Of a stretch of DNA of 64,000 nt, positions 50,573 through 58,686 are shown piece after piece. The position numbers were made by a program, and so were the translations under genes. Position 1 is the stretch's first letter; every line of letters starts with the position of its first letter. The notes below the pieces were generated by a model. That model worked only from the letters and a program-made list of their open reading frames with translations. It ran no database searches and was not told where the DNA came from. Source of the DNA: Hoeflea phototrophica DFL-43 (GTDB lineage Bacteria; Pseudomonadota; Alphaproteobacteria; Rhizobiales; Rhizobiaceae); NCBI RefSeq assembly GCF_000154705.2, contig NZ_CM002917.1:2861343-2925342 (forward strand), written 5' to 3'.

Positions 50573-50745
50573 CAATCTGGTGTCCGCCAAAAGCGGGAGA
50601 ATCGGGAATTCGGTGCAAGACCGGAACGTGCCCAACGCTGTAACGGGGATGGCAAGCGCAAAACGTCACTGGGACCCCCGGGCCACTGGGAAATCCGGGA
50701 AGGCGCGCCTGCCAAATGATCCGAAGTCAGAAGACCGGCCAGATG
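50573..50745 (+). ncRNA. Cobalamin riboswitch controlling bluB
   Basis: The leader of bluB has the conserved parts of a cobalamin (B12) aptamer in order: GGTGCAAGACCGGAACGTGCCC (50612 on), CGCTGTAACGGGGATG, the CCACTGGGAAATCCGGGAAGG core (50683-50703), and the B12-box-like CCGAAGTCAGAAGACCGG (50721-50738). It lies 60-230 bases before the start codon. Binding of adenosylcobalamin would reduce bluB expression. The exact 5' boundary is approximate. Confidence 0.93.
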
Positions 50746-50756
50746 TCATAGCCTAG

Positions 50757-51488
<732 letters not shown>

Positions 51489-51498
51489 GGCAAGGGTT

Positions 51499-52113
51499 CT
51501 AGCCGCCGTGGCGCTCGAGGAACTCTTCGGCCGACAGTGCGCGAAAGTCCTTGAGCGCGGAATGCAGCTTGTCATGCTCCCAGTCCCACCAGGCAAGCGC
51601 ATCAAGCCGGGAGGCGACGTCATCGGAAAAGCGTTGCCGGATCGTGCGGGCCGGAACGCCAACCGCAATGGCAAAGTCAGCCACATCCTTGGTGACCACC
51701 GCATTGGCGCCAATGCTTGCGCCATTGCCGATCGTCACCCCCGGCATCACCACCGCGCCATGACCAATCCATGTGTCATGACCGATGGTGATCCCCTGCC
51801 CGGCGCGCCAATCAAAGAACGCCTGATCGTCGCTCTCACCATCGAAATACCACGATGAGCGATAGCTGAAATGATGCAGCGAAGCCCGGTCCATCGGATG
51901 CATGCTCGCGTAAATCCGCACATGGCTGGCGATGTTGGCAAACTTGCCGATGGTCGCATAGGCGATCTGGGTGTTGTCGACGCAGTAGGAATAGTCGCCC
52001 ATGGTCGAGTGCGACAGCGTACACCCGGCACCGACTTCGGTGTAGCGGCCAAGCGTCGAGTCCACGATCTTCGCTGTGGCGTGAACCAGCGGAGCTTCAG
52101 ACAACTTGGTCAT
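51499..52113 (-). CDS. Phn-operon left-handed beta-helix acyltransferase
   Basis: Hexapeptide-repeat acyltransferase of 204 residues. Repeats run from SEAPLVHATAKIVDSTLGRYTEVG through GQGITIGHDTWIGHGAVVMPGVTIGNGASIGANAVVTKDV, the triangular beta-helix of xenobiotic (chloramphenicol-type) acetyltransferases. Members of this subgroup sit in C-P lyase operons. Acetylation of aminoalkyl phosphonates, as known for PhnO, is a possible role, but PhnO is a GNAT protein, so this would be a non-homologous substitute (inference). Its start overlaps the phnL stop by four bases; last gene of phnGHIJKL operon. Confidence 0.9.
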   Translation of the reverse strand: MTKLSEAPLVHATAKIVDSTLGRYTEVGAGCTLSHSTMGDYSYCVDNTQIAYATIGKFANIASHVRIYASMHPMDRASLHHFSYRSSWYFDGESDDQAFFDWRAGQGITIGHDTWIGHGAVVMPGVTIGNGASIGANAVVTKDVADFAIAVGVPARTIRQRFSDDVASRLDALAWWDWEHDKLHSALKDFRALSAEEFLERHGG

Positions 52114-52817
52114 GCGGCAGATTTTCCGGCTGCGAATGCGGAAACGTCGATCACCTGGTCGGCGACCGCGTTGCGCACATCATAATCGTGGAAGATCCCC
52201 AGGAGCGCGGCACCTTCAGCCTTCTTGGCGGCAATCAATTCGATCACAACCTCGCGATTGGCCGCGTCCAGCGACGCTGTCGGCTCGTCGAGCAGCAGGA
52301 CCGGATGGTCGGTGATGAAGCCGCGGGCAATGTTGACGCGCTGCTGCTCACCGCCGGAGAAGGTGGCCGGCGGCAACGACCAGAGCCGTTCGTGCAGGTT
52401 GAGCTGGGCAAACAGCACGCGCGCACGGTCGCGGGCCTCCTCGCGCGCCACGCCGCGCACCAGAAGCGGCTCGGCAGCGACATCCAGGGCGGACACCCGC
52501 GGGACCGCACGCAGGAACTGGCTGACATAGCCGATCGTATCGCGGCGGATCTCAAGCACCTTGCGTGGGCTGGCCGAGGCAATATCGACATGCTTGCCAT
52601 TGTGCAGCACCAGAATCTGCCCGCCATCGCAGCCGTAATTTCCATAAAGCATCTTCAGGATCGAGCTCTTGCCCACACCTGAAGGTCCGCCAAGCACGGC
52701 GCAGGCCCCGGAGTTCATCGAGAAGGAGACATTGGCAACGACGGGCAGTTCAACACCACCGCGCATGTGCATGACGAAGGTCTTGTGAACCTCGGATGCA
52801 ATCAGAAGGGAGGTCAT
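52110..52817 (-). CDS. phnL: C-P lyase accessory ATPase PhnL
   Basis: ABC-type ATPase of 235 residues that belongs to the C-P lyase complex and is not a transporter. Walker A is GGPSGVGKSSILKMLYGNY, the signature TFSGGEQQRVNIARG, and Walker B VLLLDEPTASLD. The N-terminus EVHKTFVMHMRGGVELPVV is typical of PhnL. The start at 52817 is preceded by GGGAGG. It follows phnK by four bases. In E. coli PhnK and PhnL stack on PhnJ and are thought to open the core complex. Confidence 0.95.
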   Translation of the reverse strand: MTSLLIASEVHKTFVMHMRGGVELPVVANVSFSMNSGACAVLGGPSGVGKSSILKMLYGNYGCDGGQILVLHNGKHVDIASASPRKVLEIRRDTIGYVSQFLRAVPRVSALDVAAEPLLVRGVAREEARDRARVLFAQLNLHERLWSLPPATFSGGEQQRVNIARGFITDHPVLLLDEPTASLDAANREVVIELIAAKKAEGAALLGIFHDYDVRNAVADQVIDVSAFAAGKSAA

Positions 52818-52821
52818 CGGC

Positions 52822-53646
52822 TTACACCTGAAGAATGGAGGAAACGAGAAGCTGCGTGTAGGGCGCGCGCGGGTCATCAAGCACCCGGTCGGTCAGGCCT
52901 GCTTCGATCACCCGGCCATCCTTCATCACGATCATCCGGTCCGACAGGAGCCGTGCCACAGCGAGATCGTGGGTGACCACCACCACGGCGAGCCCCAGAT
53001 CGGAAACCAGCCCTCGCAACAGATCAAGCAGCCGCGCCTGCACTGAAACATCGAGCCCGCCGGTCGGCTCATCCATGAAAACGAGCCGCGGATTGGTGAC
53101 CAGATTGCGGGCGATCTGCAGCCGCTGGCGCATGCCGCCGGAGAAAGCGCGCGGCTGGTCATCGACCCGGTCCGCATTGATCTCGACCCGCTCGAGCCAC
53201 TCGATCGCAGCTCCGCGGATGTTGCCGTAATGCCGGTCCCCGATCGCCATCAGCCGTTCGCCGACATTGGCGCCGGCCGAGACCGTCATCCTCAGGCCAT
53301 CAATCGGATTCTGGTGGACAAAGCCCCAGTCGGTGCGCATCAAAAAACGCCGCTCGGCCTCCGCCATCTTGTAGATGTCGGCACTTGCGCCATCGCGCAT
53401 GCGGTAGTTCACCGTGCCGCAGGTGGGCGTCAGCCGCGAGGAAATGCAATTGAGAAGCGTGGTCTTGCCAGAGCCGGATTCGCCAACAATCGCCAGCACC
53501 TCGCCCGGCCAGAGATCGAAACTCACATCGGCGCAGCCGATCCGGTCGCCATAGACCCGGGTGATGCCGTCGACCGACAGCAATGGCTGGTCCGCTGTGG
53601 CAGCCGCCACAGTGTCGTGATCATCATAAAAATCTGCCATCGCCAT
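52822..53646 (-). CDS. phnK: C-P lyase accessory ATPase PhnK
   Basis: ABC-type ATPase of 274 residues associated with the C-P lyase core. Walker A is GESGSGKTTLLNCISSRL, the signature FSGGMRQRLQIARNL, and Walker B LVFMDEPTGGLDVSVQ. WGFVHQNPIDGLRM is characteristic of PhnK. The ATG at 53646 shares one base with the phnJ stop (TGATG) and has a GGAG-type site; a GTG at 53649 is possible. It binds PhnJ in the cytoplasm. Confidence 0.95.
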   Translation of the reverse strand: MAMADFYDDHDTVAAATADQPLLSVDGITRVYGDRIGCADVSFDLWPGEVLAIVGESGSGKTTLLNCISSRLTPTCGTVNYRMRDGASADIYKMAEAERRFLMRTDWGFVHQNPIDGLRMTVSAGANVGERLMAIGDRHYGNIRGAAIEWLERVEINADRVDDQPRAFSGGMRQRLQIARNLVTNPRLVFMDEPTGGLDVSVQARLLDLLRGLVSDLGLAVVVVTHDLAVARLLSDRMIVMKDGRVIEAGLTDRVLDDPRAPYTQLLVSSILQV

Positions 53647-54578
53647 CACAGGCTCTCCTTCCGGCTATCAGCGTCATCGGCCGGGAGCTCACTGCCCAGC
53701 ATCACCCCGCGGTGGCCTTCGGCTCTGCGGCTCTCGCAATGATCGGTGTCCGAACACACGAACATCCGGCCGCCCTTGTCGTCGAGGACAACCTCGTCGA
53801 GATAGACCTGTTCTGCCCCGCACAACGCGCAGGGTTGCTCGAACTCTTGAATTTCGAACGGATGGTCCTCGAAATCCAGGCTCACCACATCGGTGTGCGG
53901 CGGGATCGCATAGATCCGTTTTTCCCGGCCTGCGCCGAACAGCTGCAACGCTTGCGAGCGGTGCATTTTCGGATTGTCGAATTTCGGCGTTGGCGAGGGA
54001 TCCATCACATAACGCCCCTCGACCTTCACCGGATAGGCGTAAGTTGTGGCGATATGGCCGTTGCGGGCAATGTCCTCATAAAGCTTCACATGCATGAGGC
54101 CATACTCCTCGAGCGCATGCATCTTGCGGGTCTCGGTTTCGCGCGGCTCAAGGAAGCGCAAGGGTTCCGGGATGGGAACCTGGTAGACAAGAACCTGACC
54201 TTCGGCGAGCGGCGTTTCGGGAATCCGGTGCCTTGTCTGGATGATCGAAGCTTCCGTTGTAGTGGTCGTCGTCGCCACACCGGCGGTCTTGGCAAAAAAG
54301 GCCCGGATCGAGACAGCATTGGTGGTGTCGTCGGCACCCTGGTCGATCACCTTGAGCACGTCTTCGGAACCGATGATCGAGGCTGTAACCTGAACACCCC
54401 CCGTCCCCCAGCCATAGGGCATCGGCATCTCACGGCTGGCGAATGGAACCTGGTAGCCGGGGATCGCGATGCCCTTGAGGATCGCGCGGCGGATCATCCG
54501 CTTGGTCTGCTCATCCAGATAGGCGAAATTGTAGCTCGCCAACCCCTGACCAGACGTCTGTGTGAGTTGCGCGTTCAT
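53646..54578 (-). CDS. phnJ: Carbon-phosphorus lyase core subunit PhnJ
   Basis: Radical-SAM C-P lyase of 310 residues, cleaving 5-phosphoribosyl 1-phosphonate to an alkane and 5-phosphoribosyl 1,2-cyclic phosphate. The cysteine set in FEQPCALCGAEQVYLDE and MFVCSDTDHCESRR matches the CxxC...C cluster ligands plus the catalytic cysteine. The N-terminus YNFAYLDEQTKRMIRRAILK is typical. The last 20 or so residues are acidic and variable. It overlaps phnI by four bases and phnK by one. Confidence 0.97.
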   Translation of the reverse strand: MNAQLTQTSGQGLASYNFAYLDEQTKRMIRRAILKGIAIPGYQVPFASREMPMPYGWGTGGVQVTASIIGSEDVLKVIDQGADDTTNAVSIRAFFAKTAGVATTTTTTEASIIQTRHRIPETPLAEGQVLVYQVPIPEPLRFLEPRETETRKMHALEEYGLMHVKLYEDIARNGHIATTYAYPVKVEGRYVMDPSPTPKFDNPKMHRSQALQLFGAGREKRIYAIPPHTDVVSLDFEDHPFEIQEFEQPCALCGAEQVYLDEVVLDDKGGRMFVCSDTDHCESRRAEGHRGVMLGSELPADDADSRKESL

Positions 54579-55699
54579 TCCGCTGCCTCCATGGTGTCAT
54601 CGGTGGATGCGGTGGCATCGTCTGAAGCGTTGCTTGCAAAATGCTCGGCACGCATGCGGCGCACCAGATCGAGTTCCGCCTGGAAGTCGACATAATGCGG
54701 CAGCTTGAGATGTTCGACGAAGCCGGTCGCCTGCACATTGTCGCAATGCGACAGCACAAATTCTTCGTCCTGGGCCGGTGCGATGATGTCCTCGCCGAGT
54801 TCGGATGCCCGCAGAGCCCGGTCGCACAGCGACATCGCCATCGCCTTGCGCTCGGCCTGACCGAACACCAGACCATAGCCGCGGGTGAACTGCGGCGGCA
54901 CCTTGGCCGAGCCCTTGAACTGGTTGACCATCTGGCATTCCGTCAACTTCACCCTGCCGATTGTGACCGCGAAGCCAAGCTCCGGGATCATCATCTCTAC
55001 ATCGACTTCGCCAATGCGGATCTCACCGGCAAAGGGGTGGCTGCGCGCATAGCCGCGCTGGGTCGAATAGGCGAGTGCGAGCAGAAAGCCTTCGTCGCCG
55101 CGGGCCAATGTCTGCAGCCGCGCGTCGCGCCCCATCGGATACTCGGTTGGGGTGCGAGTGATGTCCGCAACGTGAGAAGAATTGTCGGCAACCGGATCAT
55201 CTTCAATCAGCCCCTCGTCGCCAAGAATATCGGACACGCGGACAATCTTTTCGCCTGTGTCAGGCCCCGTTTCGGGTCCATCGATCGGCTCGTCTGCGGC
55301 CAGATCCGGATCGAGCAGCCGGTGCGTGTAGTCGAAGGTCGGCCCAAGCAATTGTCCGCCCGGCAGGTCCTTGTAGATTGCAGAAACCCGGCGTTCGACC
55401 AGCATGTTTCCGGTATCAACCGGCTCGGAATGGCCGAACCGCGGCAAAGTGGTCCGGTAGGCACGCAACAGGAACACGGCTTCGATCAGATCGCCCCGCG
55501 CCTGCTTGATCGCAAGGGCGGCGAGTTCTGGGTCGTAGAGCGAGCCCTCGGCCATGACCCGGTCGACCGCAAGCGACAATTGCCCGGCGATCTGCGCAAG
55601 GGTCAGCGCCGGAACGCTTCGATCCCCGCGCCGCCGGTCGGCCAGCAGACGATGTGCATTGGTGATGGCGGCTTCCCCGCCCTTGACGGCAACATACAT
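54575..55699 (-). CDS. phnI: C-P lyase core subunit PhnI
   Basis: Core subunit of 374 residues, the nucleosidase that transfers the phosphonate to the ribose of ATP, displacing adenine, with PhnG, PhnH and PhnL. Typical motifs are MYVAVKGGEAAITNAHRLL, SAIYKDLPGGQLLGPTFDYTHRLLD, TQRGYARSHPFAGEIRIGEV and HCDNVQATGFVEHLKLPHYVDFQAELDL. The gene lies three bases after phnH and overlaps phnJ by four bases. Confidence 0.97.
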   Translation of the reverse strand: MYVAVKGGEAAITNAHRLLADRRRGDRSVPALTLAQIAGQLSLAVDRVMAEGSLYDPELAALAIKQARGDLIEAVFLLRAYRTTLPRFGHSEPVDTGNMLVERRVSAIYKDLPGGQLLGPTFDYTHRLLDPDLAADEPIDGPETGPDTGEKIVRVSDILGDEGLIEDDPVADNSSHVADITRTPTEYPMGRDARLQTLARGDEGFLLALAYSTQRGYARSHPFAGEIRIGEVDVEMMIPELGFAVTIGRVKLTECQMVNQFKGSAKVPPQFTRGYGLVFGQAERKAMAMSLCDRALRASELGEDIIAPAQDEEFVLSHCDNVQATGFVEHLKLPHYVDFQAELDLVRRMRAEHFASNASDDATASTDDTMEAAE

Positions 55700-55702
55700 G
55701 GC

Positions 55703-56323
55703 TCAAGCCTCCGGCATGATCAGACGGGCGCTGCGCGGCAGAGCGGCAACGCCATCGGGAGCGGCAAGGATCAGATCCACACCGCGCGGGAAAGCAGCAC
55801 GGTTGGCGCGCCACTGCGCAGCAAAATGCTGCGGCATCGGATCCGGCGCGAGAGTGCTCTGACCGTCGATACCCGGACCTTCAAGCACCAGCTGCGGGCC
55901 TTTTGTCAGCGTCTCGACCTGAAGGATCAGCGTTGTCGAGCGATCGGGATATTCCTGCGTCCCCAATGCAAACCCATTGAGTGAGGACAGTCTCTGCGGC
56001 GCAGCCACCAGCGCAAATGCAGCCTCGGACTGGTAAGGCGTCGTGGGCGCCCCGGTGTGAAACACCACCCAGTCCCGCACCATGCCTGTTTTCGCCATCG
56101 ATGGATCGAGCCAGACCGTTGTGTCGGCATCCGCGAGAGCGCAAATCACGGCGCCTGCCACGGGACCCAGAGGGGGCGGCGGCGCGGTGAATTCGGGAAA
56201 GTGATGCACGGTGCCAGGCCGGGCCATCGCATCCATCACGGCGCGGAAGACCTGCTGTGAGGCCTGCACAGGATCGCTGAAACCGCCATCATAGGCGGAG
56301 GCTTTTTCGACAACATCGACCAT
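55703..56323 (-). CDS. phnH: C-P lyase core subunit PhnH
   Basis: Structural core subunit of 206 residues. It shows FSDPVQASQQVFRAVMDAMARPGTVHHFP and ICALADADTTVWLDPS near the N-terminus, and VETLTKGPQLVLEGPGIDG with FPRGVDLILAAPDGVAALPRS at the C-terminus, all typical of PhnH. The ATG shares one base with the phnG stop (TGATG). It has no catalytic residues of its own and helps hold PhnG-PhnI-PhnJ together. Confidence 0.96.
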   Translation of the reverse strand: MVDVVEKASAYDGGFSDPVQASQQVFRAVMDAMARPGTVHHFPEFTAPPPPLGPVAGAVICALADADTTVWLDPSMAKTGMVRDWVVFHTGAPTTPYQSEAAFALVAAPQRLSSLNGFALGTQEYPDRSTTLILQVETLTKGPQLVLEGPGIDGQSTLAPDPMPQHFAAQWRANRAAFPRGVDLILAAPDGVAALPRSARLIMPEA

Positions 56324-56805
56324 CAGTCTTCTCCCCTGACCATCGTGAAGAAATTGACCTTTGTCGCAGCCGTTTCGGTGCGCATATTGGCATCCGATGC
56401 CAGTGCCAAAGCCTCAAGCGGCGCGACAATTCCGGTTTCGATCGCGTCCGCATGGCCTGGATCGAGCGCCAGTGCGTCAATCACCGCGACCAGTTGCGCC
56501 TTGCGTGCATCGCGTCCGGCAATCATCGCGTGGCCCACATGGCCCGATCCAACGCGAACGGTCACCCGCGTCGCGGAAACCTCTCCGGCATGAAACGGCT
56601 GACCGCTGCCACCGATCCGCCCCTGCAGAGCAATCAGCCCGATCTCAGGGCCGCGCAACAATTCGACGGACGGATCGAGCCCGGTCGCCTTCCAATGCGC
56701 CAGCAATGCATTGGCCGGCGCTTTGGCAAGCACCGAAAGCCGCCGCTTGCGCGCCGATATCTCCGCCTCGACGGATTGTTCCGGCCCAGGTTCCGCAAAA
56801 CCCAT
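56323..56805 (-). CDS. phnG: C-P lyase core subunit PhnG
   Basis: Core subunit of 160 residues and first gene of the phnGHIJKL operon. Recognisable parts are RRLSVLAKAPANALLAHW, LRGPEIGLIALQGRIGGSGQPFHAGEVSATRVTVR, and GHAMIAGRDARKAQLVAVIDAL, all conserved in PhnG. The last 35 residues include ANMRTETAATKVNFFTMVRGED, the usual C-terminus. The start at 56805 has AAGGAG upstream. A PhnF-type operator (56821-56840) and a Pho box (56874-56891) precede it. Confidence 0.96.
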   Translation of the reverse strand: MGFAEPGPEQSVEAEISARKRRLSVLAKAPANALLAHWKATGLDPSVELLRGPEIGLIALQGRIGGSGQPFHAGEVSATRVTVRVGSGHVGHAMIAGRDARKAQLVAVIDALALDPGHADAIETGIVAPLEALALASDANMRTETAATKVNFFTMVRGED

Positions 56806-56820
56806 CTGTTTCTCCTTAAT

Positions 56821-56840
56821 TTGTCTATTTATCTAGACAA
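56821..56840. promoter_or_regulatory. Perfect palindrome, candidate PhnF operator
   Basis: TTGTCTATTTATCTAGACAA: perfect 7-bp arms TTGTCTA/TAGACAA with a 6-base centre. GntR/HutC-type regulators bind sites of this size. It lies 16 bases upstream of the phnG start and about 50 bases upstream of phnF, so it would block phnG transcription or its leader and allow autoregulation. Confidence 0.82.
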
Positions 56841-56873
56841 CTATATGATTTAAGATACACATAAATGGTGGAT

Positions 56874-56891
56874 ATGACGAGCCTGTGACAG
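56874..56891 (-). promoter_or_regulatory. Pho box before phnG
   Basis: On the minus strand CTGTCAC-AGGC-TCGTCAT, matching two CTGTCAT heptamers (six and six of seven) with the standard 4-base gap. It lies about 70 bases upstream of phnG, and the PhnF palindrome falls where a -10 or start region would be, giving combined PhoB activation and PhnF repression. It directly abuts the phnF start. Confidence 0.75.
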
Positions 56892-56892
56892 G

Positions 56893-57678
56893 ATGGGAAA
56901 AACAGCTGTGAACACACTTGAGCGAAGAACCGGAATTGCACTGTGGCGCCAGGTCGCGGATCAGATCCGGCAGGGCGTGATCACCGGGCTCCAGGCCAAC
57001 GATCGCTTGCCGCCGGAAGCAGAACTCGCCGCCCGTTTCGGGGTCAACCGCCACACCGTGCGATCGGCCATCGCCGCACTTGAAAAAGAGGGCATTGTCC
57101 GCGCCGAACAGGGCCGTGGCACCTTTCTCAACGACCGCAAGCGCCTGCGGTATCCGATCGGCCAACGCACACGGTTTTCCTCGGGGCTCCAGAGCCAGGC
57201 ACGAACCCGCTCGGGAAAACTGATATCGAGCCAGACCTGCCCTGCTCCGTTGAAGGTCTCCGAAGCTCTCGCACTGGCAAGCGGGGCCGAGGTTGTCCGG
57301 CTTGAGACCGTGTCCTCTGCCGACGGAGTGCCTGTCTCAGCCGCCACATCATGGTTTGAGGCTGCACGGTTTGCCGAGATCGCGGAAATCTATGGACAGA
57401 CAGGATCCATCACCGCGAGCCTGGCGCTGCTTGGGGTCGCCGATTACACCCGGAAATCCACTGGAATACAGGCGCGGCATGCCAGCAAGGAAGACCTTGA
57501 TCTGCTCGCCCTTTCACCGGGCGCGATCGTGCTTTTGACCGAGGCAGTCGACATTGACGCCGAGGCAAAACCGGTCCTCTTCGGCCAATCGAGATTTGCG
57601 GCAGACCGCGTTGAACTGGCTATCGAGAATACGGTTTCCCCACCTCCACAGGCCGCATCCAAGGAAGAAATGGCATGA
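56893..57678 (+). CDS. phnF: Phosphonate regulator PhnF (GntR/HutC family)
   Basis: Regulator of 261 residues. The N-terminal winged helix is GIALWRQVADQIRQGVITGLQANDRLPPEAELAARFGVNRHTVRSAIAALEKEGIVRAEQGRGTF (about residues 15-80). The C-terminal UTRA effector domain runs from RTRFSSGLQSQ to QSRFAADRVELAIENT. The ATG at 56893 is used; a GTG at 56908 is possible. It is divergent from the C-P lyase core operon, the usual place for phnF, and probably represses it through the palindrome at 56821-56840 until a phosphonate or pathway product is present. Confidence 0.95.
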   Translation: MGKTAVNTLERRTGIALWRQVADQIRQGVITGLQANDRLPPEAELAARFGVNRHTVRSAIAALEKEGIVRAEQGRGTFLNDRKRLRYPIGQRTRFSSGLQSQARTRSGKLISSQTCPAPLKVSEALALASGAEVVRLETVSSADGVPVSAATSWFEAARFAEIAEIYGQTGSITASLALLGVADYTRKSTGIQARHASKEDLDLLALSPGAIVLLTEAVDIDAEAKPVLFGQSRFAADRVELAIENTVSPPPQAASKEEMA

Positions 57679-57703
57679 GCCATCGTTCTGGCCTTCACAG
57701 CAA

Positions 57704-57743
57704 CCGTCACAAAACTGAAAAACGCGCGTCACAAAACTGAAAA
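57704..57743 (+). promoter_or_regulatory. Tandem Pho boxes before plcP-btaA-btaB (four heptamers, 11-bp period)
   Basis: CCGTCAC-AAAA-CTGAAAA at 57704-57721 and GCGTCAC-AAAA-CTGAAAA at 57726-57743 form a 22-bp tandem repeat. The four heptamers begin at 57704, 57715, 57726 and 57737, exactly 11 bases apart, as PhoB dimers require. The repeat is almost exact. It predicts phosphate-starvation induction of the lipid-remodelling operon. Confidence 0.82.
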
Positions 57744-57798
57744 CGGAATCGTGTCTAAGCCTGCCCGCAAGACGATTGCTCAAGGCACAGGCCGAACC

Positions 57799-58611
57799 GT
57801 GACACAATCCTACCGCACCATCTTCCTTTCCGACGTCCATCTCGGCACGCCCGATTGCCAGGCGGATCTGCTGATAGACTTCCTGCGCGAGCATGACGCG
57901 CCGACAATTTATCTCGTCGGCGACATCATCGATTGCTGGCGGATGAAGCGCAAAGGCTTCTACTGGCCGCAATCCCACAACGATGTGGTCCAGAAACTCC
58001 TGCGCAAGGCGCGCAAGGGCACGCGTATTGTTTATGTCCCGGGCAATCACGATGAGTTGCTGCGCGACTATCAGGGCATCCATTTCGGCGGCATCGAGGT
58101 GCTTGAGCGCGATGTGTTTGAAACTGCCGATGGCAAGCGCCTGCTGGTCATTCACGGCGATGAATTCGACATGGTGGTGATGAACCACCGCTGGCTCGCC
58201 CATCTTGGCGACATGGCCTACGGCTTCGCCATGTGGACCAACAAATGGCACAACCGCACCCGCAAGTTGCTGGGTCTGCGCTACTGGTCGTTTTCCCGCT
58301 GGGCCAAGCTCAAGGTCAAAAGCGCGGTCAACTTCATCTCCGATTTCGAGGAAGTGCTGGCAGATGAAGCCCGCAAGCACGACGCCGATGGCGTCATCTG
58401 CGGCCACATCCACCATGCCGCCAACGAAATGCGCAACGGCATCCGCTACATCAACACCGGCGATTGGGTCGAAAGCTGCACCGCGATTGTCGAGCATGAT
58501 GATGGCCGCATGGAACTGATCGACTGGTCACGCAGGATACCCGCCAAAGCCGGGCTTGAGCCGCAGACCGAAACGCCCAAGAGCATCGTCGCTGCTCACG
58601 AGGCCGCCTGA
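57799..58611 (+). CDS. plcP: Phospholipase C-like metallophosphoesterase (PlcP)
   Basis: Calcineurin-type phosphoesterase of 270 residues, related to UDP-diacylglucosamine hydrolases. Metal motifs are FLSDVHLGTPD, VGDIIDCW, VPGNHDE, VIHGDEFD and CGHIHHA. In Sinorhizobium, PlcP cleaves phosphatidylcholine to diacylglycerol during phosphate starvation. The GTG at 57799 (MTQSYRTIFLSD) is preferred over the GTG at 57751, which lies only eight bases from the last Pho heptamer and would precede the transcription start. Next to btaA and btaB it would supply diacylglycerol for betaine lipid while freeing phosphate. Confidence 0.88.
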   Translation: MTQSYRTIFLSDVHLGTPDCQADLLIDFLREHDAPTIYLVGDIIDCWRMKRKGFYWPQSHNDVVQKLLRKARKGTRIVYVPGNHDELLRDYQGIHFGGIEVLERDVFETADGKRLLVIHGDEFDMVVMNHRWLAHLGDMAYGFAMWTNKWHNRTRKLLGLRYWSFSRWAKLKVKSAVNFISDFEEVLADEARKHDADGVICGHIHHAANEMRNGIRYINTGDWVESCTAIVEHDDGRMELIDWSRRIPAKAGLEPQTETPKSIVAAHEAA

Positions 58612-58686
58612 TGGCCCTCGCCGCACTCTGCCGCAACCGGGCTTCCCTCTCCAAACCCACCCCCAGAACCAATCGAGGATAGTCTC

